NCBI GenBank assembly: GCA_009838625.1 | Contig: VXRG01000131.1 | Span: forward strand, 1 to 64,000 | From: Caldilineaceae bacterium SB0664_bin_27 | Lineage (GTDB): Bacteria; Chloroflexota; Anaerolineae; Caldilineales; Caldilineaceae | Direction of reading: 5' to 3' | DNA length: 64,000 nt | Shown here: one piece after another, positions 43,351 through 52,296 of the stretch | Numbering within the stretch: position 1 is the first letter of the stretch | Layout of the letters: the number at the start of each line of letters is the position of its first letter | Program-made: the position numbers and the translations under genes | The notes under the pieces: model-generated | Database searches by the model: none | Seen by the model: only the letters and a program-made list of their open reading frames with translations | What the model was told of the DNA's origin: nothing

Positions 43351-44400
43351 ATGAAATATCTGACCGCCGACCAACTGCAAGAGATCGGCACCCGCATTCT
43401 GGACGCGGCCGGCTCGCCCCACGCCGAGTCGGAAGCTGTCTGCGAGGTACTCGTGCGCGCCAACCTGCTGGGACACGACTCGCATGGCGTGATGAGGATA
43501 CCTCAATATGTCGGCCAGATTCGCAGCGGCGCCATCCGGCCGGGCACGCCCATCGAGATCGAACGCGAGACAGCGGCCGCCGCCGTCATCCAGGCGCATC
43601 AGGGCTGGGGCATGGTCATCGCACGCCAGGCGATGCGGCTCGCGATCGAGAAGGCGCGCCAGGTTGCCATCGGCACCGTCGTCGTGCGCGGCAGCCAGCA
43701 CGTGGGGCGCGTGGGCGAATACCCCACCATGGCCGCAGAGGAGGGTATGATCGGCATGGCCTTCGTCAACTCCTATGGCACCACCGGCTCGGTCGCCCCG
43801 TACGGCGGCGCCGGACGGCGGCTCTCCCCCAACCCCATCGCTTTCGCCATGCCCAGCGGGGGGCCCTGGCCCGTCATGGTCGACATCACCACGTCGGTAT
43901 TTCCGGAAGGCAAGGTCCGGGTTGCCCAATACGCAGGCAAACAGCTGCCCGACGGCGTTATCGTCGACGCCGACGGCAACCCCACCACTGACCCGTCCTC
44001 CTTCTACGGTCCTCCGCCCGGCGCCCTCCTGCCCCTGGGCGGAATCGTCGGCCACAAGGGCTTCGCGCTGGGCATCGTAGCCGAGTTGCTGGCCGGTGCC
44101 CTCTCCGGCGCCGGCGTCACCGGCAAGGAGAGGGATGAGACGGGCAACGGCGTCTACTTCCAGGCCATCAATATCGACGCCCTGCTCCCCTACGACGATT
44201 TCATTCAGACCGTCCAGGAGCAGATTGCCTGGGTAAAGTCGGCCAGCCCTCAACCCGGTGTCAGCGAGGTCCTCTTCCCCGGCGAACCTGAATACCGCAC
44301 CGCGCAGCAGCGCGGCGCGCACGGTATCCCGGTCGAAGACAGCATATGGCAGGAAATCACCGAGACTGCAGACAGCCTCGGCGTCAAAATCGGAGCCTGA
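43351..44400 (+). CDS. Malate/L-lactate dehydrogenase (Ldh family) oxidoreductase
   Basis: A 349-residue NAD(P)-dependent oxidoreductase of the Ldh/MdhB family (not related to classical LDH). The LLGHDSHGVMRIPQYV motif lies near residue 39 and the GTTGSVAPYGG region near 142. It acts on 2-hydroxy/2-oxo acids such as sulfolactate, ureidoglycolate or sugar acids. A paralog is encoded at 50314-51360 in the sugar operon on the other strand. Confidence 0.92.
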   Translation: MKYLTADQLQEIGTRILDAAGSPHAESEAVCEVLVRANLLGHDSHGVMRIPQYVGQIRSGAIRPGTPIEIERETAAAAVIQAHQGWGMVIARQAMRLAIEKARQVAIGTVVVRGSQHVGRVGEYPTMAAEEGMIGMAFVNSYGTTGSVAPYGGAGRRLSPNPIAFAMPSGGPWPVMVDITTSVFPEGKVRVAQYAGKQLPDGVIVDADGNPTTDPSSFYGPPPGALLPLGGIVGHKGFALGIVAELLAGALSGAGVTGKERDETGNGVYFQAINIDALLPYDDFIQTVQEQIAWVKSASPQPGVSEVLFPGEPEYRTAQQRGAHGIPVEDSIWQEITETADSLGVKIGA

Positions 44401-44472
44401 CCCGCGCCGCCCCGACATGGTTTGATGCCCTACTGCTTACATGGCATCATAGGGAGCAATGCGCGGGCTGTT

Positions 44473-44505
44473 CACTAACCACTGACTCCTGTCCACTAAC
44501 CACTG
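44473..44505 (+). repeat. Direct repeat CACTAACCACTG
   Basis: CACTAACCACTG occurs at 44473-44484 and 44494-44505, just upstream of the AAGAGG ribosome site of the next gene. Related CCACTGAC, GGCCAGTG and CACTATCC sequences sit at many gene borders in this window. Confidence 0.7.
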
Positions 44506-44524
44506 CCCTTAAGAGGTTCAGACT

Positions 44525-45499
44525 ATGCAAGTTCTTTTTCTTCCCTTCAACCCCGTCATGAGCTACTGGTACGATGGATTCGTCGAAGCGGTCGGCGGGC
44601 GTTATCCAATCAAGATGTACGATCCCGGCAAGCCGGTAGCGCCGCAGTTCGAAGGCATCGACGTGGTAGTGGCGTGCGCCGGCTGCACGCATGAGATGGT
44701 CGATGCCTCTGTGGAGGCCGGCGTCAAACTGTGGCAGGTGCTATCGGTAGGTGTCGACCATTGGGACATGCCCTATTTTTTCAGAAAGGAAATGCCGTTC
44801 GCCCATACGCCCGGCCCCTTCAGCGCCATCGCCCTGGCCGAGCACGCACTTACCCTGATGCTGTTGATCGCCAAGAACCATCGCGCCGCGCAGGCCAACA
44901 TGCGTGGAGAACTGTTCAGCCTGCCGCTGAACGACGAATTGGCGGGCAAGAAGCTCGGCCTGATCGGGCTGGGCGCAAGCGGACGTGAACTGGCCAAGCG
45001 CGGCCACGCAATGGGTATGGAGGTAATGGCGATCGACATCGCCGATATCCCGCAGTCGGTGCGCGACGAGTGCCATGTCTCCTTCTTCGGGGATCCCAGC
45101 GCCATGGATCATGTGATAGCCGAGGCAGATTACCTGTCGCTCCACACGCCCAGCACTGCGCAGACCCGGCACATGATCGGGGCGCGGCAGCTTGAGCTGA
45201 TGAAGCCGACAGCCGTGCTGATCAACGTGGCGCGCGGGCTGCTGATGGATGTGGACGCACTGGTTGAGGCTCTGCAAAATGGGCAGATACGCGGCGCCGG
45301 TCTGGACGCGTTCGCGACCGAACCGCTGCCGAGCTCCCACCCGCTGCTGCAGATGGAAAACGTGTTCTGCACGCCGCACATCGCCGGCGTAACCAGAGAA
45401 ACCGCGCAGCGCCGCGGCCAGGCCGCAGCCGACAACGTGGAGCGGGTCTCCAAGGGACTGGAGCCACTGTACCAGGTCACCCCGGACAATTATAGTTAA
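44525..45499 (+). CDS. D-2-hydroxyacid dehydrogenase
   Basis: A 324-residue D-isomer-specific 2-hydroxyacid dehydrogenase. The NAD-binding GLIGLGASGRELA lies near 144, the catalytic Arg in INVARGLLM near 236, and the catalytic His in TPHIAGVT near 283. AAGAGG precedes the ATG. It could reduce or oxidise glyoxylate, hydroxypyruvate or sugar-derived keto acids, fitting the catabolic neighbourhood. It is the last plus-strand gene before the convergent operon. Confidence 0.93.
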   Translation: MQVLFLPFNPVMSYWYDGFVEAVGGRYPIKMYDPGKPVAPQFEGIDVVVACAGCTHEMVDASVEAGVKLWQVLSVGVDHWDMPYFFRKEMPFAHTPGPFSAIALAEHALTLMLLIAKNHRAAQANMRGELFSLPLNDELAGKKLGLIGLGASGRELAKRGHAMGMEVMAIDIADIPQSVRDECHVSFFGDPSAMDHVIAEADYLSLHTPSTAQTRHMIGARQLELMKPTAVLINVARGLLMDVDALVEALQNGQIRGAGLDAFATEPLPSSHPLLQMENVFCTPHIAGVTRETAQRRGQAAADNVERVSKGLEPLYQVTPDNYS

Positions 45500-45564
45500 T
45501 CAAATAGAGAGAAAGGATTCCGAGGAGAGAGCGGAAGATAATCGCGAGCGGGTGGTGGTGTGTC

Positions 45565-46410
45565 CTATCCACTATCCGCTGCTGGCCTTACTTCACGCTC
45601 GCTGACGGTCACCTTAGGGCCCTGGCCAAGCTCGATGCCGCCGGTGAGGGGTATTTCCGCGCTGGTGATGAAGCTGGCCGCATTGCTGGCCAGAAAGAGG
45701 CAGAGGTTGCCCGCCTCCTCTATCGTCCCGCTGCGTCCGGTCCACTGCCAGGTTTCCACAAAGTCATGAAACGCTTCGCCGTATTCCATGGTGGCCTCAA
45801 GGTCCAAGCGGCTCTGGGTAAGGATATTGCCGGGCATGATGGCATTCACTCGCACACCGTGCCTGGCTTCGTCAATCGCCAGCGCCTTCGTAAGGCCGTG
45901 AACGCCGCCCTTCGAAGCGCAGTAGGTGGTCGCCTGCCACTGACCCATCGCGCCTACAATGCTGCCCAGGTTGACGATACTTCCGCGCGTTTTGCGCAGA
46001 TGGGGCAGCGCGTACTTGCAGGCGGCAAAGACGCTGACAAGATTCAGCTGCAGCAGTTCTTTGAAATCCTCGATTGAGAAACTGTCGATCGGCTGATGGG
46101 GAGGGTGCTGGCCGGCGTTGTTGACGAGACAGTCCAACCGTCCAAAGCGCGCCAGCGTCTGCTCAATTACCCGTTCGACCTGGGCAGGCTGACGCACATC
46201 ACACGGTTCAAAATGGCACTCTCCCGGCCCGGTCGCGGTCAACTCCTCAGCCAGCGCGCGGCCGGTCTCCTGGTCAATGTCGCAGATCACCACGCGCGCG
46301 CCTGCCCGCGCAAATACGCGGGCGCAGCCTGAGCCGATACCCTTGCTGCCGCCCGTGATCAGGGTGGCTTTATCAAATCCAGCGGCAAAGAGATTCTTCT
46401 TCTCTGCCAT
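45565..46410 (-). CDS. Short-chain dehydrogenase/reductase
   Basis: A 281-residue classical SDR. The cofactor motif ITGGSKGIGSG lies near 19, NNAG near 93 and the catalytic YCASK near 163. The Asp after the second strand (ICDIDQETG) favours NAD over NADP. It is the last gene of the minus-strand sugar operon, 68 bases after the ABC ATPase. A sugar or sugar-acid substrate is likely. Confidence 0.93.
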   Translation of the reverse strand: MAEKKNLFAAGFDKATLITGGSKGIGSGCARVFARAGARVVICDIDQETGRALAEELTATGPGECHFEPCDVRQPAQVERVIEQTLARFGRLDCLVNNAGQHPPHQPIDSFSIEDFKELLQLNLVSVFAACKYALPHLRKTRGSIVNLGSIVGAMGQWQATTYCASKGGVHGLTKALAIDEARHGVRVNAIMPGNILTQSRLDLEATMEYGEAFHDFVETWQWTGRSGTIEEAGNLCLFLASNAASFITSAEIPLTGGIELGQGPKVTVSEREVRPAADSG

Positions 46411-46478
46411 CGCATCAGCCCCTTGTTGCTGTACTGGTTCGTGAGTGGTCTGCTGTGGGTAGGGCGCAGCGCAAACCT

Positions 46479-47234
46479 CTAGCCGCTGCCATCAGGCCGC
46501 CCCCGCACAATCAGGTACTCCACGTCCTCCAGCGTTGAATCCGCAACGTCAAGAACCCCTTGCCTCTCCCCACCCTTCAGCACCATGACCCGATCCCCGA
46601 TAGACAGAACATCGGTAATGCGATGCGTGATCAGGATGATCGAAATTCCCTGATCGCGCAGTTCAGCCATCAGGTCCAGCAACGTGTTGGCCTCTTTCAC
46701 CCCCAAAGCGGCTGTCGGCTCATCCATGATCAGAATCGTGGCATCGAAGCCGATGGCCCGCGCAACGGCCACCATCTGGCGCTGGCCCCCGGACATCCTC
46801 TCGACCAGCAGCTTGGGCGAACTGATATTGATGCGCAGCCGCGACAGCAGCGCTTCCGACTCGTCGTACATCCTCTTCTTGTCGAGAAAAGTGATGCCAA
46901 GGACCCGCTTGGTGTACTCCCGCCCGGTGAAAACATTGGCGGCAACGTCCAGATTGTTGAAGACGGCCAGATCCTGGTAGATCATCGCCAGGCCAAGTGC
47001 CTGGGCGTCGCGTGGATTGCGCAGCGCGGCCTTTTGTCCTTCAACGAAGATTTCGCCCGCGTCCGGAATCACCGACCCATAAAGCGTCTTCATCAGCGTA
47101 GACTTTCCGGCCGCGTTGTCGCCCACCAGCCCCAACAGCTCCCCGCGCCGCAACTCCAAATCGACGCCGTTGAGCGCCTGGACGGTGCCAAATCTCTTCG
47201 AGATTCCTCGCATCTCAACCGCGTGCTCATTGCT
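46479..47234 (-). CDS. Sugar-type ABC transporter ATPase
   Basis: A 251-residue ABC ATPase of the ribose/xylose/fructose group. Walker A is GDNAAGKSTL (Ala replaces the usual Gly/Ser positions), the signature MSGGQRQM, and Walker B ILIMDEPTAALG. ATG 47234 is taken as start. It has a single ATPase domain, not the RbsA-type double domain, so it probably works as a homodimer. A strong stem-loop separates it from the binding protein gene upstream. Confidence 0.92.
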   Translation of the reverse strand, partial: SNEHAVEMRGISKRFGTVQALNGVDLELRRGELLGLVGDNAAGKSTLMKTLYGSVIPDAGEIFVEGQKAALRNPRDAQALGLAMIYQDLAVFNNLDVAANVFTGREYTKRVLGITFLDKKRMYDESEALLSRLRINISSPKLLVERMSGGQRQMVAVARAIGFDATILIMDEPTAALGVKEANTLLDLMAELRDQGISIILITHRITDVLSIGDRVMVLKGGERQGVLDVADSTLEDVEYLIVRGRPDGSG

Positions 47235-47258
47235 CATGGGTATACTCGCAATTGCTGT

Positions 47259-47290
47259 GAGGAGTGAGAAGATTTTCCTTCTCACTCCTC
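47259..47290 (-). terminator. 12-bp stem-loop between binding protein and ATPase genes
   Basis: GAGGAGTGAGAA (47259-47270) pairs perfectly with TTCTCACTCCTC (47279-47290) around an 8-base loop. It has no T tract on either strand sufficient for a classic terminator, but could stabilise the upstream binding-protein message or attenuate readthrough. The stem is built from the window's purine-rich repeat. Confidence 0.6.
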
Positions 47291-47307
47291 GAGATTCCCC
47301 GTTTCTC

Positions 47308-48327
47308 CTACTGCATTACCTCCGTTTCGACGATCTCCTTGATCTCCAGGAAATTCTGCTTCATCGTATCCTGGTAGCTGTCGATGTTGGACAGGTCTAC
47401 AAGCTTGATGCGGGTGTCAAGATACTGGTAAGTAGCCTGCACGCCCTGGTGCTTGATCATCCACGGAATGTAGACCGCCAGGTAACCCTGACCATAGGGC
47501 TGCTGAACGTAGGTGAAGGAGACGGTTCCATTGCGGATGCCCTCGACGATCTCCGGCGCGTCGTCCACACCCGTAACGATAACATCGTCGCGGCCGGCGT
47601 CCGGGAAGGCTACCGTCGCGCCCACCGAATTCAGGTTGCCAAGCGAGTAGTAGGCGTCCATTTCAGGATAGGTGACCAGAGCCTCTTCCGCGCAGCGGAC
47701 CGTGCCCTCCGGGTTGTCGCAGTCGATCAGCACGCCGATCACTTTGATGTCCGGCGCATGTTCGGCGAAGTAGTCCTCAAGCCCGGCCTGGCGGTCCTTA
47801 TCGACCACATTGCCAGGCTCGCCAAAGGCAACCACCACATTGCCTTCGCCGCCCATCAGGTCAACCAGTCGTTCGGCTACGGTCGCGCCGGCCGTGTAGA
47901 AGTCGGTCGCCATGCAGACGTCGGCATTGACCGCCTCGGAGCAGGAGGCATTCTGGGTGGTACCAAGTCCTCTCTCTTTGGCTTGGGCCAGGATACCTTC
48001 CATGATATCGGGCACACCCGTCATCACGCTCAGGCCGGCGATGCAGGGCAGAGAGAGGGCGGACTCCGTCATATCCAACTGTTTCTCAGGGCTGTATTCA
48101 GCAGGCGCCAGGAAGACGATCTCCACGCCCAGCTCCTCCGCAGCGGCCTCGGCGCCGCCTTGCCAAGCCGTAATGTAAGGATGCACCAGAGGCGCGCTGA
48201 CAATGTAGCGCTCTGTTTCGCCGCAATCCGGCTCCCTCTCAACAACCACCGTTTCCGGCATGGTGCAGGCAGCCAACCCTACAGCCAACAGCACAATCAA
48301 CGCTATACCGAATAACAAGCGCTTCAT
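47308..48327 (-). CDS. Sugar-type ABC transporter solute-binding lipoprotein
   Basis: A 339-residue periplasmic-binding-protein type 1 (Peripla_BP_4-like) protein. The lipobox is VGLAAC near residue 21. The fold segments IVSAPLVHPYITAWQGGAEAA, VVVAFGEPGN and VIVTGVDDAPEIVEGIRNG are typical. GGAGGAAAG places the start at ATG 48327 rather than the further-upstream frame. It supplies the permease at 48491-49507 and the ATPase at 46479-47234. Confidence 0.93.
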   Translation of the reverse strand: MKRLLFGIALIVLLAVGLAACTMPETVVVEREPDCGETERYIVSAPLVHPYITAWQGGAEAAAEELGVEIVFLAPAEYSPEKQLDMTESALSLPCIAGLSVMTGVPDIMEGILAQAKERGLGTTQNASCSEAVNADVCMATDFYTAGATVAERLVDLMGGEGNVVVAFGEPGNVVDKDRQAGLEDYFAEHAPDIKVIGVLIDCDNPEGTVRCAEEALVTYPEMDAYYSLGNLNSVGATVAFPDAGRDDVIVTGVDDAPEIVEGIRNGTVSFTYVQQPYGQGYLAVYIPWMIKHQGVQATYQYLDTRIKLVDLSNIDSYQDTMKQNFLEIKEIVETEVMQ

Positions 48328-48490
48328 GACTCTTTCCTCCTTCGTCTGAAAGATATTTTGTCCAGTCCTGCGGTGCGACTCGGTACGCATGACGGTCTTT
48401 TTCTATCGCCACCTCCTTACGCCGGTGACCAGTGGACAGTGTTCATGGACAGCGTCTTCCACCGCAAACCGGACACCAGGCTTGCCCCGT

Positions 48491-49507
48491 TCAACGATCG
48501 CGGCCCAAAATGATGCGCCAGGTTAACTCTCCTCGCCGGAACTGGTCGATCAACAGGGCCACCACCACCAACATGCCCTGCACGATATCCTGCAGATAGA
48601 TGTTCAGCTGCAAGACGACGAGAGAGTTGCGGGCAATCCCCATGATGGCGGCGCCGATCAGCGTGCCGGCCATTGAGCCAACGCCGCCGGTCAACAGCGT
48701 GCCTCCCACGATCGCAGCCGTGACCACCGGGAAAAGCAGCCCCTGGCCGATCTGTGGCAGCGCATTGCCCACCCGGCCCAGCAGGACGATCCCGCCCAAC
48801 GCCGACAGAAAGCCGCTGAGGGTGAAGATGCCGACGCGGATGCGTTCGACATTCATGCCCACATCCTGGCTGGCCTTCAAGTTGCCGCCGATCATGCGAA
48901 CGCGCAGCCCGAAAAGCGTCCGCGTCAGCAGAATGTGCATGAGAAAGGCGACGATAAACATCAGGACGATCAGGGCCGGCACCGGACCGATAAGCCCTCT
49001 GCCCAGCCAGGTCAGGCCGTCGGGCAGGCCGATGATCGACTCACCGCGGGTGATATAGAAATTGACGCCCAGAAAGACCGCACCGGTGGCAAGCGTCATC
49101 ACAATCGGATGAAGGCGAAAGCGAGCCGCCAGAACACCGTTGAGAAAGCCGCACAGCACGCCTACACCCAACCCCCCGATTATGGCGATGGGTGGATCAA
49201 GACCTGCGTTTTTCCACAGTTTGGCCGTGACCATCGCGGCCAGGCCGGCTATCGACCCCTGCGACAGATCGAACGCGCCCGATACGATCACCAGTGTCTG
49301 GCCCATCGCCACGATCGATGTGACCGAAATCTGCCTGAGAATCGTGGTCAGGTTGAAGGGCCTCCGAAATATCGGCGAAACCGTGTACATGACCACAAAA
49401 AAGACAACCAGGGCCAGGAATACGCCGGACTCGCGGTGCGCCATCAGTTCCCGGACGCGAGCGCGCGCCGATTCCACGCGGGTGGTCGGCGTCTGATTCG
49501 CCGTCAT
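48491..49507 (-). CDS. Sugar-type ABC transporter permease
   Basis: A 338-residue RbsC/XylH-type permease (BPD_transp_2) with about eight to ten membrane helices. Recognisable are SGAFDLSQGSIAGLAAMV near 93 and the late GGTLLTGGVGSMAGTLIGA. A charged N-terminus precedes the first helix. It lies between the RraA-like gene and the binding protein in the operon. Confidence 0.93.
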   Translation of the reverse strand: MTANQTPTTRVESARARVRELMAHRESGVFLALVVFFVVMYTVSPIFRRPFNLTTILRQISVTSIVAMGQTLVIVSGAFDLSQGSIAGLAAMVTAKLWKNAGLDPPIAIIGGLGVGVLCGFLNGVLAARFRLHPIVMTLATGAVFLGVNFYITRGESIIGLPDGLTWLGRGLIGPVPALIVLMFIVAFLMHILLTRTLFGLRVRMIGGNLKASQDVGMNVERIRVGIFTLSGFLSALGGIVLLGRVGNALPQIGQGLLFPVVTAAIVGGTLLTGGVGSMAGTLIGAAIMGIARNSLVVLQLNIYLQDIVQGMLVVVALLIDQFRRGELTWRIILGRDR

Positions 49508-49564
49508 CTGGACTCTCCTCTGGATCCTGCTCTAAACCAACCGGAGATGCGGGCGGAAGGGCCG

Positions 49565-50260
49565 CTACTCGTCGCGTCCCATGCGCTTCTTCAACCCCGC
49601 GTAGCTGTACTCGTCGCTGGCAAGGAAATCGAAGTAGGATCGCTCAATCTCCAGGACGCGATGCGCCTGGTCGACGACCTCTTCGGCAATAGAGAGAGGA
49701 ATTGAGACGACACCGTTGGCGTCCCCGTGTAACAGGTCGCCCGGCTGAATTGTCAGCCCGTAGATCGATATCGTTGTACCCGTATTGGTATAGGCGCCGT
49801 AGCCGTGCGAGACGACAGCACCCGGGCAGAATAGCTGGAACCCCGGCGCGCGCTGTGCGATGCCCTGAAAGTCACGGCTGCCCAGATCGGTCACAATGCC
49901 GACCCCGCCCAGCTTCTGCAGAGCCGAGCAGAACATGTCGCCGGCCAGACAGCTGCGCATGCGGTCCCCGCCCGTGTACTGGACGGCCAGGACCACCGGT
50001 TTGGGCGCGGCAGCGACCATGTCCAGGACGTCGTGCAGGCGATTGGGCCTATCGTCGCCGGCGCTGGTGGTGTCCTGCGTCGCCGTCACCGCGAATCCGA
50101 CCATCGGCTCATGCTCGGGGAACTGGCAGCGCAGCTCCAGTGAGGCATAGCCGCTGACCGGATCGCGCACCTCGAAATGTTCGATGGCATTGGCGACCGT
50201 GGCGCTGTCGATCCGGCGCAGCGCCTCGATGGTTTCGGCAGAAATTTGCGGGTTCGTCAT
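49565..50260 (-). CDS. RraA/HMG aldolase-like protein
   Basis: A 231-residue protein of the RraA-like superfamily, which includes 4-hydroxy-4-methyl-2-oxoglutarate/4-carboxy-4-hydroxy-2-oxoadipate aldolases and oxaloacetate decarboxylases. The metal and substrate site is visible in CLAGDMFCSALQKLGG followed by VTDLGSRD. GGAGAACACA precedes the ATG. In this catabolic operon it more likely cleaves or decarboxylates a sugar-derived keto acid than regulates RNase E. It lies 53 bases after the Ldh-type gene. Confidence 0.9.
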   Translation of the reverse strand: MTNPQISAETIEALRRIDSATVANAIEHFEVRDPVSGYASLELRCQFPEHEPMVGFAVTATQDTTSAGDDRPNRLHDVLDMVAAAPKPVVLAVQYTGGDRMRSCLAGDMFCSALQKLGGVGIVTDLGSRDFQGIAQRAPGFQLFCPGAVVSHGYGAYTNTGTTISIYGLTIQPGDLLHGDANGVVSIPLSIAEEVVDQAHRVLEIERSYFDFLASDEYSYAGLKKRMGRDE

Positions 50261-50313
50261 TGTGTTCTCCTTGAACTGTACGCCGGCGGCTGTTTGGTTG
50301 TGACCATCTGAAT

Positions 50314-51360
50314 CTACGCGATTTCCACACCGACCGTTGCGGCTGCCTCGGTGAGGGACTGCCAGATATCTTCGGCGATCGGAATGCCCTCACGCCGTCT
50401 CTGCTCCCGCGTGCGCGCCTCCAAATCTCCCGGCGCCAGCACCTCATCGAAACCCGGCGCCGGCGGCACCGCCCGCACGCGCCGCTCCATCTCGTCCGCC
50501 CGTTCGGCATATTCGGCGAAAGGCTGGAACAGGTCCGCCTTGATTGCCATCATCGTGACGCCCTGGTGAAGCATGATGGCGCCGGCTCGCCCCGCCTCCA
50601 CGTAGCTGTCCGCGCCGGTGAATATTCGCCCCAGGTACTCGGCGGCCATCATCAGCGTATAACCTTTGTGGGCGCCAAACGGCAGGTGCCCGCCGCCCGC
50701 GAAAAAGTCGTCCGGATTGGTGGTCGGGACGCCATCCTTGTCAACGATGCTGTTTGGGGGGAGCTGTTCGCCGCGGTTGTAGGCATTGTCGACTTTGACG
50801 CCGGAGAGGGCGGTCGTGGCCCAGTCGAACATCATCGTCGACTCTTCCCCTGCCGGCAGCCCGACCGAGATCGGATTGGTGTGTAGGACGCGCCTCCTGC
50901 CGCCGTAGGGGACGGTGGCAGGCGTGACTTCACCGTATCCCCCGGCCCAGACCATGCCGACCATATTTTCGGCGGCCGCCATCTCCACGTAGTGGCCCAG
51001 CCGGCCGATGTGGTGCAGCTGCACCATGCCGACCACCGCCACGTTCTGCGTCTTGGCCTTGCTGATCGCCAGCTCCATTGCGTACTTGGCGCCTACGTGA
51101 CCGAAAGTCCAGTTGCCCGTCACCAGCGCGCTGGTGGCGGTCTCCTGCAGGATCGACGGCTTGGCCGCAGGAAAGATCTCGTCGGCCTGTATGCCGGCCA
51201 CGTAGATCGGCATGGGCCAGATGCCGTGCGTGTCCACACCGCTCAGATTGGACAGCACGAGGTGGTGGGCCACCTCCTCGGCGTTCTGCTCATCCGCGCC
51301 GGCGGCCAGCAGGATCTGTTTGACCAGGGAGTGAAGCTCGTCCGCGGTTTTTGTTATCAT
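50314..51360 (-). CDS. Malate/L-lactate dehydrogenase (Ldh family) oxidoreductase
   Basis: A 348-residue Ldh-family enzyme, paralogous to the one at 43351-44400. Instead of DSHG it has SGVDTHGIWPMPIY, the same motif with Thr. Its gene starts the segment with RraA-like, permease, binding protein, ATPase and SDR genes. A 2-oxo acid or sugar acid substrate is likely. Confidence 0.92.
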   Translation of the reverse strand: MITKTADELHSLVKQILLAAGADEQNAEEVAHHLVLSNLSGVDTHGIWPMPIYVAGIQADEIFPAAKPSILQETATSALVTGNWTFGHVGAKYAMELAISKAKTQNVAVVGMVQLHHIGRLGHYVEMAAAENMVGMVWAGGYGEVTPATVPYGGRRRVLHTNPISVGLPAGEESTMMFDWATTALSGVKVDNAYNRGEQLPPNSIVDKDGVPTTNPDDFFAGGGHLPFGAHKGYTLMMAAEYLGRIFTGADSYVEAGRAGAIMLHQGVTMMAIKADLFQPFAEYAERADEMERRVRAVPPAPGFDEVLAPGDLEARTREQRRREGIPIAEDIWQSLTEAAATVGVEIA

Positions 51361-51374
51361 GTCATTTCCTTTGT

Positions 51375-51417
51375 GGCCAGCGGCCAGTGATGAGTGTCTG
51401 GCCGCTGGTTAGCGGCC
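51375..51417. repeat. GGCCAGTG/GGCCGCTGG inverted cluster
   Basis: Between the Ldh and VOC genes, GGCCAGCGGCCAGTG is followed by GGCCGCTGG and AGCGGCC, an imperfect inverted repeat. It belongs to the CCACTG-like family of border repeats in this window. Confidence 0.55.
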
Positions 51418-51425
51418 GTTGAGGC

Positions 51426-51809
51426 TCAGTCGGACGGCGGTTTGACTTCATACAGTTCGCCCTGCAATCCAACCGGCGTTGAAAAGAATATGTAACGCAC
51501 AATCTCGCCGGTATCCACCACGTCTACGTCAATCTGCTGGATCTCCTCCGTGTCAAAGGTGACCCCCTTCGCTTTGAGGTCGGTAACCGCGGCGTCGATG
51601 TCGTCAACCTGCCAGGCGACGTGCTTGACAATGCCGGGCGCAGCGTCATCGGTCGCCTGCCACAGCTCCAGGCCGGGATACCAGGCGATTGTAAGCCCCG
51701 GCCGGTTGACCTCTCTCAGCTTGTTCAGACCGCAATGATCTTCCAGGTAGCTTCTCGTTGCCTCCAGATCAGCGACATCCACCGAGACATGGTTGTCTAT
51801 GATTTCAAA
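51426..51809 (-). CDS. VOC/glyoxalase-fold protein
   Basis: A 127-residue vicinal-oxygen-chelate protein. AAGGAGG five bases before GTG 51809 marks the start, with the first residues FEIIDNHVSVDVADL. Both repeats keep candidate metal ligands: NHVSV and the ELW region in the first, KHVAWQVDD and GELYEV in the second. It could isomerise or cleave a dicarbonyl or catechol-like compound. It lies between the Ldh and mutarotase genes. Confidence 0.88.
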   Translation of the reverse strand, partial: FEIIDNHVSVDVADLEATRSYLEDHCGLNKLREVNRPGLTIAWYPGLELWQATDDAAPGIVKHVAWQVDDIDAAVTDLKAKGVTFDTEEIQQIDVDVVDTGEIVRYIFFSTPVGLQGELYEVKPPSD

Positions 51810-51922
51810 CACTGTTTCCTCCTTAAGGACACTCGTTTGTCGACAGACCGGCGCGCCAGGCTGCGGCATGACCGGCTACTCGCAATTGTTCAACGCGCTG
51901 CGACTGGCCGCGCGCCCGCGTC

Positions 51923-52255
51923 TCAGACTGAATGCACAAGCTCCATCTGCGCCCACCATTCGCCCGTCTGTGCCTCCGGCGCCGGTTCCTGGAAGCCGCG
52001 CATCAGGTCGTCCCACTCCCGCAGCCGCGCCGCCCCGCCCCCAGGCGCGGAGAACGCGCGGCCAAAGTCGAACCCGTCTTCCGTTTCGATGTACATGAAC
52101 AGGCGCCGGCCTATGAGAAATATCCTGGTCTTGCAGATGCCCAGGTTGCGGGCCTGTTCCAGCACCTCCGGCCAGACTTGCCGGTGGTACGCTTTGTACT
52201 GTTCGATGACCTCAGGGTCATCCTTCAAATTGATGGTCAGACCATAGCATTTCAT
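51923..52255 (-). CDS. L-rhamnose mutarotase-like protein
   Basis: A 110-residue protein of the RhaM/FucU-like mutarotase family (ferredoxin-like fold). MKCYGLTINLKDDPEVIEQY and YHRQVWPEV carry the conserved substrate-site His, and FMYIETEDGFD follows. It interconverts anomers of L-rhamnose or related sugars. This is the strongest hint that the adjacent operon handles a deoxysugar such as rhamnose or fucose, although no isomerase, kinase or aldolase of the classic rhamnose route is present. Confidence 0.9.
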   Translation of the reverse strand: MKCYGLTINLKDDPEVIEQYKAYHRQVWPEVLEQARNLGICKTRIFLIGRRLFMYIETEDGFDFGRAFSAPGGGAARLREWDDLMRGFQEPAPEAQTGEWWAQMELVHSV

Positions 52256-52296
52256 GGGCCTTTCCCCTCTGCGGGCCTTCGAGATCGTCGTAAAAG

